Source of the DNA: Symbiodinium kawagutii | Lineage: Eukaryota > Sar > Dinophyceae > Suessiales > Symbiodiniaceae | Length of the DNA: 64,000 bases | NCBI GenBank assembly: GCA_009767595.1 | Contig: VSDK01022083.1 | Coordinates: 6,635-70,634 of the forward strand | Direction: 5' to 3' | Part shown: in pieces, positions 57,015-64,000 of the stretch | How the letters are laid out: every line of letters begins with the position of its first letter | How positions within the stretch are numbered: the stretch's first letter is position 1 | The notes under the pieces: model-generated | What the model was told of the DNA's origin: nothing | Databases searched by the model: none | Seen by the model: the letters and a program-made list of their open reading frames with translations, nothing else | Made by a program: the position numbers and the translations under genes

Positions 57015-58399
57015 TATGTTGCAGCAACTAATGGCTATATCCACTCTGCGAGTTTGGGGTGAGCTGCCCTCCGGAGAATCAGCAGATGCTTTGACAGTTC
57101 CCTAGTGACAACTTCCTGTTTTTCTTGGTGGCGCAACTAGATCCCTTGCTAAGAGTTTAAGTTTTAGTGGCGAGAAATGGTAAATCAATCATATCCCGAA
57201 AACCCTAAGAAAATAAGGTAGTAGCTGTAATCCACCCAGTTTTGTAGTTCCTTGTTTCCCATGTGAACCTTGTGCTCCTCGTGTTCGCATCAAATCAACA
57301 AAGCTGTCGGCATTTCAACCACCAGTTGGTGATTTGTGAAAGGTCAACAGCACTGGCCATACAGCTGTGGCTTCACAAATCGACCAGATTGGTGATTTTA
57401 TCGGCATTTCAACCACCCGTATTCATCAATGGCTGTGGGCCAAGCCTGTCTTTTCACATTCCATTGCCATGTTGGGATGTGAAAACATCACGGCTCATCG
57501 ACTTGGCAGCGCCATGTGAAGGATTGGCGCCAGGCGAGGTCTCCGACTCATCTGGTGGGTGCGAACAACCACGGTCATGAAAAATATGCGCAAGTAAACC
57601 GTTCTAGTAATTACCACCAAGCACTTGTACAATTATATAAATGTATTATAGTGAAATAACACATGTTATTCAAATGGTACAACACATGTTATTCAAAAGC
57701 CACCAGTCATACTATTTCAGAAACCAGCCAACATCCCAACAATATTGGCCCAACCTTCATACCTGGGATATGATCATAGGATTACACACCAGTTTTAGCG
57801 TCACCAACGCAGAGTCAGAACCTGCTGCGAATCCCTTTATAATTTATCATAATCAAAAAGTATAGGGAATACAACGGTCAATGATGGCGAACCAGGGGTG
57901 CAGGGTGAACGGACCCACAACCATATTTGGTGATTCTGATATTAATCCTAAATACTTCTGTTCATGACAATCAGCACCAGTTCTGACTATTTAATCAGAA
58001 ATATTATCATGCTATCTAATTATTGCCTTATTATCTGCATCTTAATATATCAGCCAATACTTCTGATTATTGACAAACTGTTGCATTGCACCAGTTCTGT
58101 CCTTGGCAGCGTTCAATAAGCTTTGCCTTGAGAAATGGGGCCAAAGTGGTTCGATGGCTCCAAAAATTGGACCTGGATTGGCAACCTCTGATTCTAATTA
58201 CCTTAATAACAACAACCAAAAATTGCTGAATGAAGAAAGATGGAAAGATAGAAAGAGTGAGGAACCAACCAGAAAACTAGCAAACCTTGTTCTTTCATGA
58301 CACAGTCTTCTTTCAGCTGCAAACTTCGTGCCGCCGCTATCACAAACATGAACTGCTTTCTGGGGATCGACCTGTTGATACCCAAACCATCTATGGTAC

Positions 58400-58459
58400 A
58401 TCAGGAGCTGTGGCAAATTTCCTGCGTTGGGGTTCAGCTGAATCTGAACATTCATGAGC
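58400..58459 (-). CDS. exon candidate after a family B intron
   Basis: Exactly 20 codons on the minus strand from the ACATAG acceptor of the family B element to a GTACCATAG donor. Reads AHECSDSAEPQRRKFATAPD. It continues the frame of 58562-58729 in phase 0. A second frame of the same strand is open over a longer distance here (..LMNVQIQLNPNAGNLPQLLM..), so this exon's frame depends on the upstream partner being right. Confidence 0.45.
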
Positions 58460-58561
58460 CTATGTGGGGGTTTCTCAAAATACGGGTAACCCCTCATCGT
58501 CTATTATCAACCATTTACAGTAATAAACCAACCATTTTTGGGGTCCCCTAATTTGAGCAAC
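58460..58561 (-). mobile_element. family B element acting as an intron
   Basis: 102 bp. Minus-strand ends GTTGCTCAAATTAGGGGACC and GTATTTTGAGAAACCCCCAC then ATAG. The donor GT is inside the inverted repeat; the AG is four bases beyond it. Both flanks are open in one phase for 76 codons in total. Confidence 0.75.
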
Positions 58562-58729
58562 CATACTGTTGGGATAATCTGAGAGTTGTCTTTGGACTTT
58601 CGTTTCGCCGACAAAGGCTCTTCCAGCACGGAAACGTTCCACCATATCTGATGGTTGTATTACAGGTGTGTCCCTGTTGTTCGATAGCTCAACCCCCAAC
58701 AAAGGCTCATCACCGTGGAAACACAACTC
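58562..58729 (-). CDS. exon candidate before a family B intron
   Basis: Exactly 56 codons on the minus strand between TATTGAG followed by G and GTTGCTC at the edge of the family B element. Reads ELCFHGDEPLLGVELSNNRD, TPVIQPSDMVERFRAGRAFV and GETKVQRQLSDYPNSM. Composition is that of a soluble globular domain. Together with 58400-58459 it gives a 76-residue continuous frame. No family recognised. Confidence 0.5.
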
Positions 58730-60286
58730 CTCAATACAAAGTGTATGTATATATGTAAGTCAATCATGTCATGTTATCTTGTGTCATATTATGCTATGCT
58801 ATGTAATGTTTTGGCATGGTATGTATGTGCGGAGGTAGGTATGTTTACGTGCGTAGGCAGGCACAGCTATCAAACGCAAGTGGATCATTCAGACGACGTT
58901 GTTCGGATTCCATCCTGTTGGTCCTAGGGGTTTCTCAAGACCTCAAAAATGCATGGTTTATTACTGTAAATGTTAAACCAAGGGTGATTTGGCCAATTCT
59001 TTATCAAGCATTCTGATTTGCCAACCCGCTATTTCACGGCCATTGGCTTACCGTTGTTAAGTAACTATTAACCATTACCTGTCCTGATCAACCATTAACA
59101 ATCATCTCTACCCGTTCTTATCAACTCTATTGACCAAAGATCAACCATTCTCAAACAATCCTCACATCTTCTGAGCTACCCATCATTGCCCAGCACCCTC
59201 GAAGCGCGACAACTGTTCCGAGTGGCAATTCGGGCGAAAACCTCAAGGTTCGTGTTGGCAGGTGCAACATGACGACGAAAGGAAGAGTGGTTACAGTCAC
59301 AGTAATGGTTGTGGAAATGATGGTGTTGATTGTTACTTCTTGAATGTCAATAATGATATTATCATTTATCAATTCTAATTCTAATGATGATAGAAGAATG
59401 GTCTTGTTAAGATTGAATAATTGGCGGCAATTCTTGAACAATGATCAATAGTTGGTCAATAGTATTGATGAATTCTCGTTAACCAGTAAGTATACAAATC
59501 ATGAATAAAGGCTTGCTATCGGATGATCATTATTGGTGTCATCATTTCATTGCTTTTAACCATAACGACCACCATTGTTCACCAAGAACATCAAAAAACA
59601 GATCAATTTTATTCTATTTTTCAGTAATCTGATTGGTGAGAGCGCCTTCATCACATTCTTAACGGTGGTTATGGAGATACTGCTTGGCCAATTTGTACTG
59701 GTCATGAACTACGATCATACTGGATGACATCCTCCTTGTGATGATTAATGCAAACATGACAATCTGGTCAAGCAGTTTGTGATGAGTAACAATGGCTGCG
59801 AATGATGGCTATGATATGCTATGACAATGGTCTTGATGATGTTCATCACGTGTTTTATTATCAATAGTGACAAGGCATGATTGGATTATGAACAGGCCAA
59901 TTCATGATGATGAATGGCCATCACCACAAATAGCGGTGAACATCATTGCGCTCAAGTATGGTGACAAAAGGGCAGTCATCTACGATGCTTTGCGTTTCAA
60001 TCAACCAACCATTTATTACTGGAGAAGATGAAACATGTTTATAACCACCAACATCCACCTACCAATTGTTGTTGTGTCATGTTTTATGCAGTTTCTCAGC
60101 CAAAATGATGCTGTTCAAGGCAAACAGCACGAGGCAACCTACCAACAGGTCAACATGCACCTGCAATGTGAGGAAGCACCAACGACCAACTCATACCCCG
60201 CAGCGTCACTCGAGAAAACTCTGCACCAGTAACTCATCACACGGAGTGGATCACGATATGTCACTGAAGTTGGGTAGATAAACGTC
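58730..60286. other. intron-like region
   Basis: TATGTATG/GTATGTATGTG microsatellite-like run 58740-58860; truncated family B copy near 58927-59010; family A remnant 59986-60052. The island 59160-59260 is open on both strands (minus ..RFSPELPLGTVVALRGCW..). Confidence 0.4.
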
Positions 60287-60379
60287 TCAATCGAGGTATT
60301 CAGGTGCCCTAATTGAATTTTGGGTCTCTGGGATCAAGTGGGGTAGTGATCTTCTTTGCCGTGTCGGCTGTGCCTCAAC
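60287..60379 (-). CDS. C-terminal exon candidate, unknown protein
   Basis: Exactly 30 codons and a TGA on the minus strand after GGTTTCCAG followed by G. Reads VEAQPTRQRRSLPHLIPETQ then NSIRAPEYLD. The acceptor is good. A plus frame is also open over most of the island (..SSGVVIFFAVSAVPQPG..), so strand is not certain. No family recognised. Confidence 0.4.
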   Translation of the reverse strand, partial: VEAQPTRQRRSLPHLIPETQNSIRAPEYLD

Positions 60380-60583
60380 CTGGAAACCCCTTGGGGCCGA
60401 GCAACGACATAGATGTTTCACACGTCAGTGCTACGTGGAGAGTCACTCCTGCAACACCATCAGGTTTTTTGTCCTAAGCACTGCGACGGTGGAGACACGT
60501 TGCAGGCACCAGAGTGTAAGTCCGGCAACGCCCCAAACACCAATGCCTTTTAAAGAATCATGGTTGCACAGCCACTGATAGGG

Positions 60584-60698
60584 ATATGGCTGTGGGTCGC
60601 CCCCGTACCCCGGGCTGTGGAATATGACCAATCACGAGTCGTCCTTCACTCTTGGAGTCTGACGCATTTTCTGGTTAAGATTGACCCATGGCCGTATA
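60584..60698. mobile_element. family C inverted-repeat element
   Basis: 115 bp; left ATATGGCTGTGGGTCGCCCC, right AAGATTGACCCATGGCCGTAT. Confidence 0.75.
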
Positions 60699-61208
60699 TA
60701 CTTGGGGCATCCCCTATTCTTGTTGCTTGCACTTCCCTATTACAAACCATTAACGAGCTTGTTCACCACTGTCTAGCGTCTACAATTACCAAATATCTGC
60801 TATGAACCACAAAAAATATGTAAAATGATGGCTCATAAACCAGGGCTTGTGCAATACCGTTTCCCCTTTCGTATCTCTTGAAGATCCATGGTTCAGCATT
60901 TGAGGAGCGCTGAAATACGCCAGAGATCGCTCCGCAGCTGCTGCCGGTGACGGTCACACAGGTGGTTCCCGCTGCTTATGTGGAACAAAGCAGGGCCATT
61001 TTTGATGTTGGGAAGTCCAACCAAAGTGCTGAAATAGCGGGCTTGGGTTTTCGCACAAGGTGATTTTCAGCAGCTCGTGGTAGGCAACAACTGTGTGTAA
61101 AATGGTTGGTAGTTGTCGACACATCTAGCATGTCAGATCTTTCCCAACAACTGCTCGGTCGGAACGTTCAGAACAGGAAGCTGCCAATGTTCCTAGACAC
61201 ATCAAAGT

Positions 61209-61320
61209 TGATATTGACGATGTGTACCCCTGGTGTACCATGATGAACCATTGTTTTCCAACTATAATCGATGGTGCATATCTCCAATTATCTATGAAAT
61301 ATATTGACCCACAGCCATAT
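61209..61320. mobile_element. family C inverted-repeat element, left end diverged
   Basis: TGTGTACCCCTGGTGTACCA at the left, ATATTGACCCACAGCCATAT at the right; core ATTGTTTTCCAACTATAATC. Confidence 0.65.
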
Positions 61321-61471
61321 GAACATAGTAAATCACCATTTATGCCTATATATGGACCCACAAATACCCACAGGCATATGAGCATATAAGGTGCTTCAAC
61401 CCCCTGTAACTGCGCATGACCTGGGACGCAGGTGGTGCTTCCAAGGGACCACGGGCGTCATGGATTTATAC

Positions 61472-61554
61472 CTGGCGCTTCTCGGTGGGCAGGTCCGCTG
61501 GTGGCTGATCAGCTGCAGGACCAACAGAAGACATACCAACGATGAGTAAAGTAC
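61472..61554 (-). CDS. exon candidate, unknown protein
   Basis: 83 nt on the minus strand: CCAAAG acceptor followed by G, two bases, 27 codons, ending CAG before a GTATAA donor. Reads TLLIVGMSSVGPAADQPPAD then LPTEKRQ. Both splice sites are typical. The Pro/Ala/Asp-rich part is probably a linker after a small hydrophobic strand. No family recognised. Confidence 0.45.
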
Positions 61555-61617
61555 CTTTGGCATGGAGATTAAATACATTCAAATACCAGATTTGATGAAA
61601 TAAACGAATAATATGAA

Positions 61618-61640
61618 TCTTTCTCTCTCTCTCTCTCTCC
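61618..61640. repeat. (TC)n microsatellite
   Basis: Ten CT units. Confidence 0.95.
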
Positions 61641-61922
61641 CCATGCATATCGACTGAGTGAATCTAAGTGATTCAGTAATATGCACCATGTGGATATACC
61701 CACCACCGACATTGATGGTAGGAATATTCTATGCAGATAAACTAGCTATATGGATACACCAAGAAGGACATTTGGATATACCGGCTGCATGTATGGAGTC
61801 AATCTATTTGCTATACTGCTGCCTGTGGTTTGCCGCTTCATGAACAAAGGTTGGTGTACTCTGGATTAACGACCAATAGCCATGATCTAAACTTGGGTTC
61901 ATGTTTCCCCTTTTGATCGCAC

Positions 61923-61993
61923 CAATCCAGTGTTGACCCCCGAGACACCGACAGATGTAGAGACAAGTGCGAAGAGAATTTCCAAGCTCATTG
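61923..61993 (-). CDS. exon candidate, hydrophobic helix
   Basis: 71 nt on the minus strand from AGGGCAG to a GTGCGATC donor: two bases plus 23 codons reading MSLEILFALVSTSVGVSGVN then TGL. A transmembrane or signal-like helix. The donor resembles the GTGCGAGG of 26838. No family recognised. Confidence 0.45.
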
Positions 61994-62250
61994 CTGCCCT
62001 ACTTAAATACAAGAAGGGGGGCGCATAGCTGGCATTAATTCATTTAATTCATTTCTTTAGGATGTACTCTCTCTGCCACAGGAGAACAGTGTCACGGCAC
62101 AATGCCCGGGCGCTGTTGTGTGACCGATCGCGCGAGCCATGATCTAAACATCAATTAATCAATTCACAATCATTGCCCATCAATGAACCAACAATTGACC
62201 ATTATCCACTGTGATTTAGCATCAGTCAACCATCACCAACCACAGTACAC
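61994..62250. other. intron with a small open island
   Basis: Minus-strand stretch 62057-62140 reads MARAIGHTTAPGHCAVTLFS then CGRESTS and a stop; it may be a further small exon after TTTAG. Confidence 0.35.
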
Positions 62251-62368
62251 CTCCTTTCACGATGGTCCAATGGTCCGCTGATTTTCTTGTCGCCCGGACG
62301 CCGAGACACCGTGAGAAGTGCTGATCCAGGTGTTTCAGCCTGCTCATTTGCCTCGGCCCCACCCCCTC
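62251..62368 (-). CDS. exon candidate, basic segment
   Basis: 118 nt on the minus strand, CCACTACAG followed by G as acceptor and GTGTAC as donor: 39 codons plus one base. Reads EGVGPRQMSRLKHLDQHFSR and CLGVRATRKSADHWTIVKG. Basic and GC-rich. Both splice sites fit the pattern seen elsewhere in the window. No family recognised. Confidence 0.45.
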
Positions 62369-63505
62369 CTGTAGTGGTTGATTGTTGATAGCAAGTAGCA
62401 GCATGACATGATGGGCCCCCAGCAGTTATGAGTTGGGCTAGTTCACCCCCTATCTATTTTTCTGCGGCGAGCAAGACTGAGCTCACGACGTGCGACTGAC
62501 GCATAAACATTTGAAACATGCTAAATGCGCCAAATGCAAAAGTAGAGCACATTTTCAAAGGAGCACACACCAGCACCATAAATCCGCATAGAAAAATCAA
62601 AGTAAAACAGTTTTACCAAGAGAAGTACCTTGAGAGGCCGTAGCCTGAGCAGGACTTAAAAGGATTAAAACGCACGTCTCAAAGCGTCCGTTTTGACCCG
62701 CTGGAAATGCAATCCATCGTTGGGAGCAAACTGTGCGACTGGTCCGTGCAGAAAATTGTATGCATCTCTGTGAGATTCTATCACTCCCTATAACTGGTAG
62801 TTCACCCAAGTTCAGTTCCTCATAAACCAACTGATAAATGGTTCGGGACCCACCATACATCAGCCTCACCACCATCATCAAACATTAACCAAGGGATATG
62901 GTGGGCCCCGAATCGTCAGATTTTCTGGTTAAGATGTGCCATTTCACCAATGAGCTACTGATAGTTATCTTGGCTAGTTGTGCTCACTTGACTGAGGGGG
63001 GGCCACCTCATAGGGGGCAGTAAACCACCAACTAAATTGAGGTTAGATTAGCTTGGAAAGCTCTGGCTAATGATGATAGAACAACCAATGGTTCAGTTTT
63101 TCTATGGCTATGTGTTTCCAGTATAATGGCTTCAACCAATGTAGATAGCCCGGTGAATTGTTGCCTGACTGACCAATTAATTAAATATAATTAAATCGTA
63201 TTAAATTGGGCATGGAACATGCCCTTCTGATTGGGGGTCTGCAGAGTTCTGTTCAGCTGAAGCCAAAGCCGAGATTTTCCATGCTGTACAGCTCATTGAT
63301 TTCGCAACTGCTCACACCAGATGACTGTCTGCTATTGATGGCTACCTGACAAATCACACCTCAAGACTTGCGCACGGCAGTTCCTATGGTCCACTCATTC
63401 TCCCAATGAAGGTCTCAGGCATAGTTTGCCATGGCAATAGGTCAGAATTGCCACTGGTCGTTATCTTGCTTAGTCGTCCCCGCTTGTAGATTAGATATGA
63501 TTAGA
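62369..63505. other. intron with family D-like hairpin and open islands
   Basis: Minus stretch 62665-62770 is open in all three frames; the best reads DAYNFLHGPVAQFAPNDGLH after CTCACAG. Minus stretch 63265-63355 reads ..SCEINELYSMENLGFGFS then TGA. A GGGCCCCC motif near 62412 and a GGGGGGGCCACC near 62996 are family D-like ends. Confidence 0.35.
62842..62912. repeat. family D-like inverted repeat
   Basis: 71 bp with TTCGGGACCCACCAT and ATGGTGGGCCCCGAA as near-perfect inverted ends; preceded by CATAAACCAACTGATAAATG, which matches the interior of the element at 54691. Confidence 0.7.
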
Positions 63506-63615
63506 TCAGAGTTGCCCAAAAAAAGCAGGGGACAAACTCGGAGGTCCCAGGTCGTCGCGAGCCCATGCTGCACTCCACCCGTGCGTCATACCAAGCGACT
63601 CATCTGGAAGTTTGC
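63506..63615 (-). CDS. C-terminal exon candidate, unknown protein
   Basis: 110 nt on the minus strand after CCGCAAG followed by G: two bases, 35 codons, TGA. Reads KLPDESLGMTHGWSAAWARD then DLGPPSLSPAFFGQL. The same frame is open upstream of the acceptor to 63703. A plus frame overlaps. No family recognised. Confidence 0.4.
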
Positions 63616-64000
63616 CTTGCGGTAATTGGTTCGTCAATTGCACCTGGCGATCCCAACGAGTCGGCTGGGTTGAAGGGACTAAAAGAACAACAACATCAAG
63701 CATTCACGTGAGCTTATGTAATGCTGATGGTGAGTGTTGATGGTTATTGCCAATGGTGAATGATTGGTCTTGATGGTTAATGTTCATCACATCAAATTCT
63801 TAAGGAGTCATGCTTCAGCGGAAGCATCCTCAGCAAACAAACATTGCAGGCATGTCTTGATATGGATGCTCATGCCTCAAAATGATCAGCCGATATCCAT
63901 GGTCAGTTCTTAATTCATTAACCATCATCCCCCTATGAAACAGAAGTGCTTAACCCCCATCAACAATTGTATTTGATGAGTTTCCCGCAAAATCACGTCA
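63616..64000. other. intron filler at the right edge
   Basis: TGGTGAATGATGG-type filler; nothing else seen. Confidence 0.5.

Larger units (their letters stand above)
56168..58399. other. intron-like region with open islands
   Basis: Minus-strand stretches at 57055-57150 (..EKQEVVTRELSKHLLILR..) and 57480-57560 (..CSHPPDESETSPGANPSH..) may be exons but one splice end is unclear in each. Family B copies at 56303-56410 and 56913-57014. A remnant of a family C terminus (GAACCAGGGGTGCAGGG..GACCCACAACC) lies near 57886-57922. Confidence 0.35.
60380..61471. other. intron with two family C elements
   Basis: Elements at 60584-60698 and 61209-61320. A minus-strand frame at 60443-60560 (..WGVAGLTLWCLQRVSTVAVL..) may be exonic. 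Confidence 0.4.

Overview
The window looks like nuclear DNA of a eukaryote with very large, intron-dominated genes, most likely a dinoflagellate of the Symbiodiniaceae/Polarella kind. No open frame is a full-length gene, there is no prokaryotic gene organisation, and most of the sequence is AT-rich low-complexity filler built on ACCATCA/TGATGGT motifs. GC-richer islands of 45-170 bp stand in this filler and behave like short exons. Their acceptors are often AG followed by G, and some donors appear to be GC rather than GT, both described for dinoflagellates. Species is inferred from architecture only; no spliced-leader or rRNA was seen.

The one recognisable gene is on the minus strand between about 12.45 and 6.9 kb: scattered exons of an amino-acid transporter of the AAAP family (Aa_trans; SLC32/36/38-like). 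Exon 12374-12448 carries the first transmembrane helix with GTGLFTLPWSLAG, exon 11829-11881 and exon 10386-10430 together make helix 2, and exons 8619-8669 and 8235-8282 fit the run into helix 3 (FFCLVSYIIVIAG). They join in one reading frame. At least one piece between helix 2 and 3, the N-terminus, and most of the C-terminal helices were not found.

The other exon candidates were chosen for exact open phase between an AG acceptor and a GT or GC donor, or a stop. Those I could orient are on the minus strand from 1.6 to 63.6 kb, as expected for unidirectional dinoflagellate gene arrays. They have no family assignment, and many islands are open in several frames on both strands, so each carries modest confidence.

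The most striking content is a set of short elements (about 70-190 bp) with terminal inverted repeats in at least six families, dispersed through the introns. Some coincide exactly with GT-AG introns that leave an open frame across the junction (55910-56099 and 58460-58561 are best). They look like introners, i.e. intron-generating non-autonomous transposons. A larger inverted-repeat element (38472-39949) with internal tandem arrays encloses a 581-base assembly gap.

Layout: 1-735 satellite of 16-bp units; 736-14,000 exon-bearing region including the transporter; 14,000-15,640 ATC microsatellites; 15,700-17,510 three exon candidates; 17,500-24,700 mostly intron filler; 24,770-35,850 scattered exon candidates with introner families B, C and D; 36,000-40,580 introners and the large gap-containing element; 40,577-54,800 mostly intron filler; 54,860-63,615 the densest run of exon candidates.
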